Below are positions 22,737 through 33,668 of a stretch of DNA of 64,000 nucleotides, one piece after another. Source of the stretch: Torymus aiolomorphi (taxonomy: Eukaryota > Arthropoda > Insecta > Hymenoptera > Torymidae); the NCBI GenBank assembly GCA_036365515.1, contig CM070877.1, positions 55,092,475 to 55,156,474 on the forward strand. Direction: 5' to 3'. The translations under genes and the position numbers were made by a program. Below the pieces are notes generated by a model, which was not told the DNA's origin, made no database searches, and saw nothing but the letters and a program-made list of their open reading frames with translations. Within the stretch, counting starts at the first letter, position 1, and every line of letters begins with the position of its first letter.

Positions 22737-24603
22737 TTAATAATTCTTTTTCTTTAAAGTAGATAATTTTATTTTGTTTTGTTTTACGGGTTTTTTAGGG
22801 AAGATTTGATATTCTGAACTCATTGACGTTTTTTTTAGTATTAATGTTGTTTTATTCATTGGAATAACGGCATGGTACTGTAAAGTTCCCGGTATAGATT
22901 TAATTTTACTTAACCTTGATTTTAGTTTCAAAACGGCTTTTTCATAGGTCTCTTTAGTGCTGTAAAAAACTTTAGTTTCTTTGCAATTACGTAAAGCCCA
23001 GTTGTAAAGGTCTTCTGGTGTTAAAATATGATTACTCGAAGAGAGTAGACTTGCTCTTTTCGCCCCTCTTTTCAAATTTGCGCCTATACCATCGCACGCA
23101 CCTTTACCGTGCGCTGTTGCATGAAAATGCCATTCAGCAGGAACTCCAAAATCTTTTTGATGAAACAGAAGATTTTGGAAGGTAGACTTGTTCTTAAAAT
23201 GCTGACCTGCTCCATCAGTTAAGTAATAAATTTTCTTGACTATGAAATTACTTTTTAAATACGATATTATAATTTTTTGATATTCATAAACAGCAACAGT
23301 ATCGTGATTTAGATTATCAGAAATTATAGCAATGCTTATATGTTTAAGATCTTGATTTTCGTTATAATATACCACTGTTGTAAAAACTATTGCTTGATTA
23401 TTGTTCCAGTGGAACGATTGTGTTGAATTTTGCACTATAAACGCATAGTTTTCTGCAAAATCACAACAAACAAGGAATTCTCCTTTTTGAAGGTTTTTTT
23501 TCAAATCGCTTAAGAAAAGATATTGTTTTCTCGCAAAGAAGTCATGAGTTTTAAATTTTATTAATTTTTCTCCCAGTATGTTCATGAATTCATAAACATT
23601 TACAGTTGTAGATACTATTGTGCAACGATCTGTCTGAAGCCATGACTCATACTGTATTTGAAAAATATCATTTCTCTCAAAACATTCAAGCAAATGTTTC
23701 CGTAATACAGGCATATTGAGGCAATCTAAACAGTCTCCCAAGTAACATTTCGAACTAGCATTACTACATACGATTGCTTGGATGCAATCGTGGTAGTTTT
23801 TAAGAAATAGTCGAGTACCTTCAGTTAAACTCTGTAAATTAATAGCATTTAACATCAGCTTGATATTTTCGTGGTGTACACATACGCATACATTATGCGT
23901 ACCACTGCTTCCCGCTAGAATACAATGCGGCGGCCTCAATTGAGTAAATTTAGTGAAGCCAATATTAACAGATTCATGCTCTTTTTTAAATAAACAATAA
24001 ATTTCACGTAAATTACCAAGTAGTAACCTTTACTGTACATGTTCTCTTTTACCATTATCCTGCTTAACAGATATACAATCTTTTAATCCGGGCATTACAC
24101 GACTAATATCGTCCCTCTCATAAAAACGTTTAACTGAATCTACACTTTCAACTGGAAATATTTTGCCCCTTTTCTTTTCAGGTTTTGAAAAAATTCCACT
24201 TTCAGTTACTAACTTTTTCGCTTCTCGAGCTTCCCACTCAGTACAACCGAACTCTGATTAAGTCTCTGCGAGACCAAAAATCAGGAGCAAGCGTGAGTAG
24301 CTGAATTTTATCTTCCTTACCCGGTGATTCTAAAAATTTTTTTTTTAATTGGTTGAGAACTGCCACGCCTGCTTTATGATATTCATCAGTACATTCAATT
24401 TTAGCTTTTTTGGCATCGCATGAAGGTAAATCTAACTTATGTTTATAAAGTTGACGTTGACAGTTGGAACAAATTTTCGCGTTTTCTGGTACGAGGGGAT
24501 ACGCACTCCTAAATATTGAAGGAAAATTCGACAAATTTTTACGCACAGAGTGATTAATTTTATTAAAAGGATTTATGCATTTCAGCTTCAAAGCTGGATC
24601 CAT
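22737..24603 (-). pseudogene. transposase-like protein (RNase H-like/DDE type), broken
   Basis: The 121-codon (24238-24603) and 400-codon (22737-23939) frames are two parts of one protein. The stretch between them remains similar in style after one frameshift near 24250, with one TAA near 24036. In the 400-residue part, zinc-binding-like Cys occur at residues 52-73. The acidic motifs look like an RNase H-fold catalytic core: CDFAENY at 159-165, ISDNLNHD at 206-213, YLTDGAGQHFKN at 239-250, and HATAHGKGACDGIG at 273-286. The N-terminal part has a CxxC-containing ICSNCQRQLYKH segment. I recall this as a common family of uncharacterised insect and cnidarian repeat proteins, and I do not know its named superfamily. 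Catalysis is inference from the motifs. Confidence 0.6.
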
Positions 24604-24609
24604 TTCAGT

Positions 24610-25923
24610 AGCGAGAAAATAAATGCAATAAATAAACCAAAAATAAATTATGATTTAATCAGCAAACACACGAAGAACACAAATATAACGGAAACAGCGT
24701 TAAAATTCTTAAACAATTTCAAGGATAACAAAGATCGAAAATTCATCAGACTTATATAATTGGATACAACAAATTACTCTCGGGCAAAAATTTTCTATAC
24801 GCAAGCCACCTATCGGGTAAAAAGTAAGTGAGAAGCGTTGCGTCTGCTATTTCAAATTGATTGTAATATTTTTGCTTCCTCAAAGAGGAAGCTTTGTAAC
24901 GGTGAAAAAAATTTTCGAAAAAAAAGTCTTCAAAAAGATGTTTTATGGTGGTATATGTGTATATTATTTTATTTTGATGATTTTTTATTTCGTGGATGTA
25001 TGTATGTGTGTGTGTGCGTGTGTGTGTGTGTATATTTCAACTCTTAATATCTCCGAAACTAATCAACCGATTTTAGTCGGGTAAAGCTTATTCGCTTCGT
25101 CTTGCGGCAAAAGGAAAGTACCCTGATGGATTTGGGATTTTATTGATTTTCTTTTGTTTTATAACCAAAAAACGATTTTGAATTTTTAGTTTTTTTGATT
25201 TTTTCGTATCTTATAGTAATTATTACATAAAATAATATACTTCTCTTAAAAGATATTCAAATTACCTACATTTTCTTTTTTAAAAATTTAAAATTTAAAA
25301 TATCTTCACTCTGTCATTTGTTATTAATGAAAACTTTTTTATATTTAAAAAATTAATATCTCAAAAAATAATTTATTTATCGACTTGAAATTTTAACTGT
25401 TACTTATTACACTTGTTGGTGGCAATATTGTGTTGCAATTTTAAGTGATTATCTATATGAATATATATTATACATTTATTTTCGAGAACTATCATTTTAA
25501 TATTTTTATATAATGTAGTAAATTAAAATATCAAAACGTATTAATAGTGCCATTTTTAGCCCCTTCTTTTATCTCTTTTTAATCTCAATTTTTTTTAAAC
25601 TTGGTGGTCTGTCAAAGCTTTTTTTAAAATAGGTACGTAATATACTATTTTGCAAGAAACTGGTATAAGACGCATCGGTTCAAAGTATTATTGAAATTCT
25701 TTAGCATTCCTTTTTATGAAAAATGTATTTTCAGAATTTCAATTTTTAATTAGGAAACGATGAATTAGTTTGAGGAAGCTAAGTGCCAAAGAATTGGCAG
25801 CGGTTTTTTTTTTGCGAAATAACCTATGAAAATGTCAATCGTGCATATAAGTGAAATTCGAAGTGCAAAAAGATATTCCATAAAGAATTAAAAATGATAA
25901 ATAAAAATAATAAGGTTACTAGA
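24610..25923. repeat. AT-rich dispersed repeat with GCTTCCTCAAAGAGGAAGC hairpin
   Basis: The hairpin (GCTTCCTCAAAGAGGAAGC, near 24876) starts a stretch containing a (TG)n run (25000-25033) and TCTCCGAAACTAATCAACCG. A similar order (hairpin, GT microsatellite, GGTCAATTTTGACCGGGC) is seen at 26660-27060. A third such hairpin is at about 32678, inverted. No gene is present. Confidence 0.55.
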
Positions 25924-26310
25924 GGCGCGCTGTACAGCGCGCCGCATACCGCGCACGAAGGAGACGCTGCGTCTGCTCTTTCGCGTTCTGTTTCTCTAAG
26001 AAAAACATTCGAGCAAATTTTGCAAAAAATCCTTTCCGACGTAAAAAATGCTCAGTTTTCGATCTAGATGATCAAAAAAAATATTAAAAATATACTTTCC
26101 GAGATATAGTATGTTTTATACTTTTTGAGGGTGAAAATGGGAAATTTCGGAAAAAACACCTACGCCATTGGAAAACTGAGGAAAAAATACGTCGGAAACG
26201 CTTATCACATAATTTTTTGAAATGCATATTGATATCGTAAACACGACTTGAAAATAGCATGATTTGACGCTCGCGCGCCGCGCTGGGAGAGTTGAGGCGA
26301 AACGCCTCAT
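25924..26310 (-). repeat. ~385-bp inverted repeat, right copy
   Basis: Reverse complement of 22272-22652. Its inner end is the 20-bp palindrome GGCGCGCTGTACAGCGCGCC and its outer end is TGAGGCGAAACGCCTCAT. It is followed by (AT)n. Confidence 0.85.
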
Positions 26311-26654
26311 ATATATATATATATATCAACAGCGATATATATAAACTTCTTTCTAAAATACGACCTTAGTAAAGAAGTTAATTATTTTATTTTAATTTAT
26401 TTACACTTTATTTAATCCAACTAAAAAAAAAAGAAATTTTACTTTAATAAAATTGTAGCTATAAAATAGATAGAAAAAAAAAATCGAGGTATCAATCGTG
26501 GTACAGAAATTGACAATTTGTTCGTATGGACTTCCTTAATATATATAATTTTACAACAATTATTATAATAAGAAAAGTTCGACCCTGCTTGCTACTAAAG
26601 TAGACAATTCGAATTCAAAAACGAATTCATAGATTTCATTTATTTCTCAATTAA

Positions 26655-27060
26655 ACATGTTGCTTCCTCCTAGAGGAAGCTTTGTAACATTAAATTTTTG
26701 AGTTGTTATAAAAACATGTTATAATTGTGTTCCGAGATGTTAGGAATCAAAATATATGGTTTTTGAAAAATGGCTGTGTGTATGTGTGTGTGTGTGTGTG
26801 TGTGTGTACGCCTAGATCTCAATTTCTACTCGGTCAATTTTGACCGGGCAGGTCTCATTTTACGGTCAAAATCCTTTTTTTTTTTATTGGGGCGATGTGT
26901 TTTTGTTTTTTTTTCAAATTTTCGATTTTTCTCAAAACTGCTTTTTGATTTTTTTTTTAATGATAGGTTCGAGTTATTCGAATCGGATGGGTAGCGTTAG
27001 AAAGAGAATTAAAATACCTATATTTTCTAAAAAAAATTATTAACAATAACGTGTTTTTTT
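26655..27060 (+). repeat. hairpin-headed dispersed repeat, second copy
   Basis: It starts with GCTTCCTCCTAGAGGAAGC, then TTTGTAAC, a (GT)n run (26772-26807) and GGTCAATTTTGACCGGGCAG. It matches the module order at 24876 but with heavy divergence. Frames here are low-complexity Phe-rich and not believable. Confidence 0.55.
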
Positions 27061-27405
27061 TTTAGATACTTATAACTCCCAAACTAAACGGTCAATTTTT
27101 TTTTGAGAAAAATCATGATAATGGATAACATAAATAAATATAATCTGTAATGTCTTAATTCATTTTGTTGGTTAGTTTTTTAGAAAAAAATTGAAAAATA
27201 AAAATTGATTTTTGTATATCCAACGATTACAGGAGTAACAATGACTTAATCGCTTCAAAATTCTTTGTAGTCGTAGATTTATAAATTTCGTTATTAAATA
27301 TTAATTACAAGAATCAACATATTAAGGTTGAGAAAACTACGGGCCAATGAATTGAAAGAGGTTTTTTTAATTAATGAATAAATATCGATAAAAAATTTAT
27401 CATAC
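27060..27405. other. AT-rich, no gene
   Basis: Nothing recognisable. Confidence 0.4.
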
Positions 27406-27682
27406 TAATACATTACGATACAAGTGCGATAAGTGGCCCATTATTTCATGGCGTAAAGTTAAGGCCCGAGCGTAGCGAGGATCCTTTCACGGCGTGTAAT
27501 GTGTTACTTAACGCATTAGTATCGTACAATTTTTTATAACACGTCTGCCTTAAGTCCGCTGTCACATCTATCCGTGCGCTAAGCAGTTCATTATCGCACC
27601 GTGAGGTTAGCGCACGAGCGTAGCAAGTGCGATAAACACGGTGAAATAATGGACTACATATCGTACGGATATTTTTTTTTAT
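27406..27682 (+). repeat. hairpin repeat related to 21360, copy 2
   Basis: Shares TATCGTAC..TTTTTATA(A/G)CACG, then TCCGCTGTCAC and TATCCGTGC, with the 21360 copy in the same orientation. It carries extra GAGCGTAGC(G/A)AG hairpin loops and ends near TATCGTACGGATA. Confidence 0.6.
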
Positions 27683-27689
27683 TAAATTA

Positions 27690-28770
27690 TACCTACTTCT
27701 AGAAAGATGAAATTTGCTTAAAAAAACATACAATGCCTGAAATACATTGTAGAAGCAGAGTTCTATTATTTTTATACTTAAGCACATTTACGCCAACTAA
27801 ACATCGACAACACTGAATGATGAGTACACCTGCTAAATCTGACTGGTGGCTTTTATAACATTACAGGAGCAGGATTAATTTATCTTTTCATGTTGTAAAT
27901 TTCAGACTAATTAATTAAATAGGTTTTCTCTTATGAAATCTGAAGGGCCATGTAGTGTGAGCCTGTCCGAAAGATTTATAGAGTATGCTTAAATAAATAT
28001 TCTGGAAACCTGTCAGAATTATGAAAAGTTCACTATAACCTCTAAAAGTCAATTAATACTGGTAGTTAATGGATAAGCTCATTGTTCATTAACTACTACA
28101 ATTCGACTGAATTTTACAGATTAAAATAACTTTTTTCACAATTTTTACACGTACTCAGATTTATTATTATGGCGGGACAAGCTATAGATGTACAGAAGTT
28201 CCAGACACACTCACACTACACTACACTACAGTATACGAACCAAAATTAAAAACTTAATAAGAAAATTCATCCGGCTCCTACAATATAAAAGCCACTTGTC
28301 AGATTTAGCAGGTGTATTGAGCATTCAATGTTATCGATATTTACTTTGAGGTGATGTCTCCGTACTTAATCCAAAAGACTAAGAATGATAGAAACCGGCT
28401 TCAGTAATGCATCTCAGACATTCCATGTATTTTTGAGTTGACTCTATCTTTTTGAAAGTACGTGTAATTTCATAAAAATAAAAATACAGTTCTACAAAAA
28501 ATACACAAGCAGTCCCTGAATTAAATCTGAGAAATTGCATGACTTATTTCTTTCTTTTTATTAAATTATATCTACAAAAAAAAGATAAAATCAGCTTAAA
28601 AATACATAAGATGCCTGAAATGCATTATAAAAGCAGATTTCTATCATTCTTATGTTCTTCTAAATGAAGTTTGAAAAGACATCCTCAAAGTAAATATCAA
28701 CCACATCAATGAATGAGGAATAGATCTGTTATATTTGACCGGTCGCCTCTTATAGTTGCTGCTTTTTCTG
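27690..28770. promoter_or_regulatory. three repeated TATA-box leaders in alternating orientation
   Basis: A similar ~170-bp block occurs three times: minus strand with its TATA near 27858, plus strand with TATAAAAG near 28286, and minus strand with a TATAAGAG variant near 28757. Each has (TA)TAAAAG/TATAAGAG, then GTCA(G/A)AT..AGCAGGTGTA-like text, then ATTCA(G/A/T)TG (initiator-like), then AATGCATTTCAGGCAT-like text. TATA followed ~38-41 bases later by TCAKT-like text resembles an arthropod core promoter. No clear coding sequence follows in any copy. Promoter function is inference. Confidence 0.35.
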
Positions 28771-28873
28771 AAAGGATAATAAAATCCCTGAAACAAAAAA
28801 TGAAGCTATAGTAATGGTTGAAAGCAGTAGATTACTGAAATAATAATTATTCAAAGAAGAGACCACAAAGTGG

Positions 28874-29086
28874 TCACAGTGAATTAAAATAAATACAGAC
28901 TAGATCAACTTCCATTGATAATCTATAGAAAGATGAAGCTGCCAAGATGTGTGCATCAGGAAGCCCTTCACTCAAGGTTACCCACTGTAATGCCATTGTT
29001 GAGTTGCTCAAAGTTGCCATTCCCAATTTGGTCCTATTTTTTTGAAAGTCTCCTGCTTTATGATGGTCATATAATGACGCCCTCAA
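28874..29086 (-). CDS. unidentified short frame near duplicated sequence
   Basis: A 70-codon frame of no recognised family. Its downstream side resembles the minus-strand sequence near 31650-31730: both contain GTGGTCT(C/T)..TT(C/T)TTTGA(A/G)TAA and an ATTATTTCA(G/A)TAAT-like segment. It may be an exon in a duplicated locus. Evidence is thin. Confidence 0.12.
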   Translation of the reverse strand: MRASLYDHHKAGDFQKNRTKLGMATLSNSTMALQWVTLSEGLPDAHILAASSFYRLSMEVDLVCIYFNSL

Positions 29087-29117
29087 GGAAAGAACAATTA
29101 TATGAAGACGTGTTGTC

Positions 29118-29580
29118 TTCTGCAGGAACTCTTCGCCCTAGGCCAAAAACATAATTACAACAAGAATAACTTGGCAACGGAGGTAGTACAGAGAAGCCAC
29201 ACTCCTGTCAAAGGGGTAGAAAATTATTGCAGGATAGATACTAGCTTAAAAGTATAAACAAATAAACTTTCTTACAGTAAGCTACTCACCAGATAATTTT
29301 TTCAACGAGTTCAGAGGTTGTCAATGTCCACATAAAATATGTCAATCAATCCAACATATAGTCCCAATAAAAAACGCTATCTGCAGGTGTTTAGGGCGCC
29401 GTGATGTCGTCTGCAGGAGCTCTTCGCCTTAGACCAAAAACATAATTACAACAAGAATAACTTGGCAACGGAAGGAGTACAGAGAAGCCATACTCCTGTC
29501 AAAGGGGTAGAAAATTATTGCAGGATAGATGCTAGCTGTAAAGTAAACGAGAAACATTCTCACAGCAAACTACACACAAT
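29118..29580 (+). repeat. ~165-bp direct duplication, 290 bp apart
   Basis: The stretch with GTCTTCTGCAGGAACTCTTC and AACAAGAATAACTTGGCAACGG at about 29118-29280 is repeated at about 29406-29575 with few differences. Non-coding as far as seen. Confidence 0.8.
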
Positions 29581-29589
29581 ATAGTGTTA

Positions 29590-31480
29590 GCGTGTCGATA
29601 AGATCATTCATAGCACTATATATTTACCAAGATATGTTGAGAGAATTGAAAGGGATCTTTGCACTCAAAAGCCGAGAAAGCGCATGTGTATTCTCAACTA
29701 AGACCACCTCACCCTCACTTAAAGATTACCAGAATGTTCACACACAACGCAATACATACAGAGGGATTGTGTATGCAATTTCAGATCGACTCAATCACCC
29801 GGTACGGAGAAAATGACATTTTTCTCAAAAATTTCTTGAAAAAGACACAGAAATTACAATATGTCCAGACTTGCTGATTATATAGATCTGAAACTTGATA
29901 TACTGTCTCTCAGCATGTATTCCATCAGGTATGGAAAGTTTAAAATACTTGTAGGGAATGGAAAGGGATCTTTGCACTCAAAAGTCGAGAAAGCGCATGT
30001 GTATTCTCAACTAAGACCTCCTCACCCTCACTTAAAGTTTACCAGAATGTTCACACACAATGCAATACATACAGAGGGATTGTGTATGCAATTTCAGATC
30101 GATTCAATCAGCCGGTACGGAGAAAATGACATTTTTCTCAAAAATTTCTTGAAAAAGACACAGAAATTACAATATCTCCAGACTTGCTGATTATGTAGAT
30201 CTGAAACTTGATATACTGTCTCTCAGCATGTATTCCATCAGGTATGGAAAGTTTAAGATACTTGTAGGGAATGGAAAGGGATCTTCGCACTTAAAAGTGG
30301 AGAAAGCGCATGTGTATTCTCAACAAAGACCTCCTCACCCTCACTTAAAGTTTACCAGAATGTTCACACACAATACAATACATACAGAGGGATTGTGTAT
30401 GCAATATCAGATCGACTCAATCAGCGGGTACGCAGAAAATGACATTTTCTCAAAAATTTCTTGAAAAAGATACAGAAATTGCAATATCTCCAGACTTGCT
30501 CATTATGTACATCTCAAACTTGATATACTGTCTCGCAGCATGTATTCGATCATGTATGGAAAGTTTAAGATACTTGTAGGGAATGGAATGGGATCTTTGC
30601 ACTCAAAAGTCGAGAAAGCACATGTGTCTTCTCAACTAAGACCTCCTCACCATCACTTAAAGTTTACCAGAATGTTCACACACAATACAATACATACAGA
30701 GGGATTGTGTATGCAATTTCAGATCGACTCAATCAGCCGGTACGGAGAAAATGAAATTTTTCTCAAAAATTTCTTGAAAGAGACACCGAAATTACAATAT
30801 CTCCAGACTTGCTCATTATGTAGATCTCAAACTTGATATACTGTCTCGCAGCATGTATTCGATCATGTATGGAAAGTTTAAGATACTTGTAGGGAATGGA
30901 ATGGGATCTTTGCACTCAAAAGTCGAGAAAGCACATGTGTATACTCAACTAAGACCTCTTCACCCTCACTTAAAGTTTACCAGAATGTTTACACACAATA
31001 CAATACATACAGAGGGATTGTGTATGCAATTTCAGATCGATTCAATCAGACGGTACGGAGAAAATGATATTTTTCTCAAAAATTTCTTGAAAAAGACACA
31101 GAAGTTGGAATATCTCCGGACTTGCTGATTATGCATATCTAAATCTTGATATACTGTCCCTCAGCATGTATTCCATCATCTATAGAAAGTTGAAGATACT
31201 TGTAGGGAATGGAAAAGGATCTTTGCACTCAAAAGTCGAGAAATCGCATGTGTATTCTCAACTAAAACCTCCTCACCCTTTCTCAAGATTTACAAGAATG
31301 TTCATACACAATGCAATGCATGCTGAGGCATTGCACATTAAGTTTCAGATATACTCAATCAGCCAAATTGGAGGAAATTACTTTTCTTTTTTAATAATTT
31401 CCTCAAAAAGCACACAGAAAATGCTGTAACTCCACACTTACTGATTATTTAGATCTGAAACATGGTATATAATCTCTCAG
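29590..31480 (+). repeat. 312-bp tandem array, about six units
   Basis: Units start near 29603, 29915, 30227, 30540, 30852 and 31165 (marker ATGTATTC(C/G)ATCA...ATGGAAAG). Spacing is 312-313 bp and the last copy decays by 31480. Most units keep a frame of about 91 codons (MYSI..YGKFKILVGNG and so on), each ending at the same TGA. Adjacent units fall in different frames after 313-bp steps, and differences between units include many amino-acid changes. I read this as a satellite-like array, not a gene family. Confidence 0.85.
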
Positions 31481-31609
31481 AATGCATGATATGGTGACGT
31501 GTGTAAAGCTGAAGATATTTTCAGAGAAAGGAAAGGTATGTGTATACTTGAAATTCGAAAAAGCTCATGTGCACTTTCAACTAAGACTACCTTGACCCTT
31601 GCTCAATGT

Positions 31610-31991
31610 TTAACAAAATGTCCTTGTGTAAAAAAGATGAAAACCCTGCAAGTTTAGAAAGGAGCTAGTATTATTGAAATAATACTTACTCAAGGATAAG
31701 ACCACAACTGAATTAGCAGAGAACTCGACCAACATCAATATCAATCCATACAGCAATTTAGGAAACACAGTGACTGCAGATATAAACATTGATGACTGCC
31801 GTCTGCCGGACTGCCGTGCGCACATCGTTGACATGGTGCGGGTGAGAGCCAGATAGGAAGCGAAGCATTGTAGCGATAATACGCACGTAGTAGGCAGCTT
31901 TCTTGTGTTCACTCCGCACTGAAACTTTTTCACTAGAAGTTCGGCCCAGCCTTTTTCTCGCATCATCTGCGGCGCCGTGTCGCTTGCGCAA
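31610..31991 (-). CDS. unidentified overlapping frames in a GC-richer patch
   Basis: Two overlapping minus-strand frames (118 and 77 codons). GC rises here and upstream (to 32160). A GAGTAAGTATTA donor-like site and a CTAAACTTGCAG acceptor-like site lie at about 31690 and 31650 on the minus strand. I recognise no domain. It may be the 5' exon of an unknown gene, or chance. Confidence 0.15.
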
Positions 31992-32065
31992 AGAAGCTAC
32001 GAGCTATCAGCTGACGAGCTAGACGTGACGAGCAGGTGAGCTGCAGCGCATGCGCGCGCGCGCAC

Positions 32066-32145
32066 ACTCACATGGGTAAAGCCAACAAGCCAGCAGTGTC
32101 ACCGCCATCACGTGATTGGCGATGCTATACACGTTACCCATGTGA
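32066..32145. repeat. CACATGGGTAA/TTACCCATGTG inverted repeat
   Basis: An 11-bp perfect inverted repeat about 55 bp apart, after a (GC)n-rich stretch. Significance unknown. Confidence 0.5.
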
Positions 32146-32379
32146 ATAGATGACGTTGTAATTTTTATATCGTTTATTGCGATTATTGCGAATTGCGTAA
32201 AATCAAGCTCGCATTGTCATCACTTTGCATAAACAGCTATATATTATACGTAATACGTTATACACGAACAATATGACATGACTTGATAACCATTGCGCAG
32301 TAACATGTCTCTAAGAGACGGTCACTAATGTTTTTTAGACGGTAAATTTTTCGCTTATTAGCTTTACTGTTTGCCATAT

Positions 32380-32705
32380 GGTAACAAAAACTATTTTTTT
32401 TTTTGTAATAGTATGCAAAATCATGAGTGCATTGCCCTTCGTAATGACATTATTAATCAATTTTCGCTTTTATAAAAATACAAGGTTCTCCTGAGTATTG
32501 CGGTCGTGCCTATTATGTAAAAACGAAGTTTTTACATAGGGAGTGGGCTGGCGACGAGCGAAGCGAGGAGCAGGTATGTGTGGCGGCGGGGGGGGGGGGG
32601 GGGGGTGGGGCGTGCCGATGGCATGCTGGGGGGCGCAGCCCCCCTAGTTTTGTCTCAAAAATTTGTTTCACTATTACAAAGCTTCCTTTTTCAGGAAGCA
32701 AAAGT
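32380..32705 (-). repeat. GC-rich hairpin repeat, copy 2 (inverted), with GCTTCCT hairpin
   Basis: On the minus strand it reads CTAGGGGGGCTGCGCCCCCC, C-run, CTCCTCGCTTCGCTCGTCG, GTAAAAACTTCGTTTTTAC, TAGGCACGACCGCAATACTC, AGGAGAACCTTG. This is the same module order as 7785-7960. At 32678-32699 an AAGCTTCCTTTTTCAGGAAGC hairpin adjoins it. Confidence 0.75.
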
Positions 32706-32921
32706 TATGATTTTTTGGAATATCAAGAAAAATCAGTAATTAGCATTTTTGACAATATCGTTGATTTAGAAACTTAATATTATTCATACATCTTATGTAA
32801 TGGATCAAGTCACTGAATTTTGTTATAGCAGCGAATAGAACATGAAGCATCTATTTTCAATAATATTAGGCTTACACAATAAGCCTTATGTAATTATCAG
32901 TTATAAATTACATTCATTTAA

Positions 32922-33645
32922 GGTGGTTCATTCATGAATCCCTAGTCAAAGCAGTGCTAAAGGAAGAGGGTACCTAAAATTAAAAAAAACCATAGTTGAA
33001 ATGTGACTTAATTATTTAAAATGATAGAGATAGTCAATGTATTATAAATAAAGTGTATTTAACATGACTAAGATAACTTTCCTAACAAAATGGCGATATT
33101 TTAGAAACAGTACAAACAATTATTGATAAAACATCTTAATCTTTTTTTTTTCTTAACCGAATTTAATTTTCAAGGTCTCATTTTATTCCTTAAGTAATTT
33201 CATTTCAACTTGCCTAAGGAAAAATTTAAAATTATTCAAAACCAGGAGAGTTATAGCCAATTAAAAAGAAATATTTTTTTAACTCCGTGCATGAATTTAT
33301 AAAAAAATTGGCTATAACTTTCTTGGTTTTGAATAATTTTAAATTTTTCCTTGGACTAGTTGAAATGAAATTGCGTAAGGAACAAAATAAGACCTTGAAA
33401 ATTAAAATCGGTTAAGAAACAAAAAAGATTAAGACGTTTTATCAATAATTATTTGTGCTGTTTCTAAAATATCGACAGTTTGTTAAAAAAGCTATCTTCG
33501 TCATGTAAAATGCACTTTATTTACAATAAATTGACTATTTCTGTCATTTTAAATAAATAAATCACATTCTAACTATGGTTTTTTTAATTTTAGGTACCCT
33601 CTTCCTTTAGCACTGCTTTGACTAGGGATTCATGAAAGAACCACC
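32922..33645. mobile_element. 724-bp foldback MITE at TTAA
   Basis: The whole element is one palindrome: arms of about 345 bp start GGTGGTTC(A/T)TTCATGAATC on each strand and meet at a ~35-bp loop near 33285. TTAA flanks both ends (32918-32921 and 33646-33649). A TTAA target with long inverted repeats resembles piggyBac-type MITEs, but the superfamily cannot be fixed because TTAA is itself palindromic. No coding capacity. Confidence 0.9.
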
Positions 33646-33668
33646 TTAATTTTCTGAATATTGGATAC

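Larger units (their letters stand above)
22272..26310. mobile_element. candidate 4.0 kb transposon with ~385-bp inverted ends and transposase relic
   Basis: The two inverted ~385-bp repeats enclose a minus-strand transposase-like pseudogene (22737-24603) and about 1.3 kb of AT-rich sequence with a GCTTCCT...AGGAAGC hairpin repeat. One coherent element is the simplest reading. The gene sits off-centre, however, and each repeat could be an independent insertion, so the boundary is uncertain. Confidence 0.4.

Noticed and set aside
29590..31480. CRISPR-like array
   Set aside because: Units are 312 bp and repeated over their whole length, with no short repeat/unique spacer structure. The genome is eukaryotic.
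27690..31480. Polydnavirus-like segment
   Set aside because: The TATA leaders and tandem array invited the idea, but no viral gene family, excision motif or coding content supports it.
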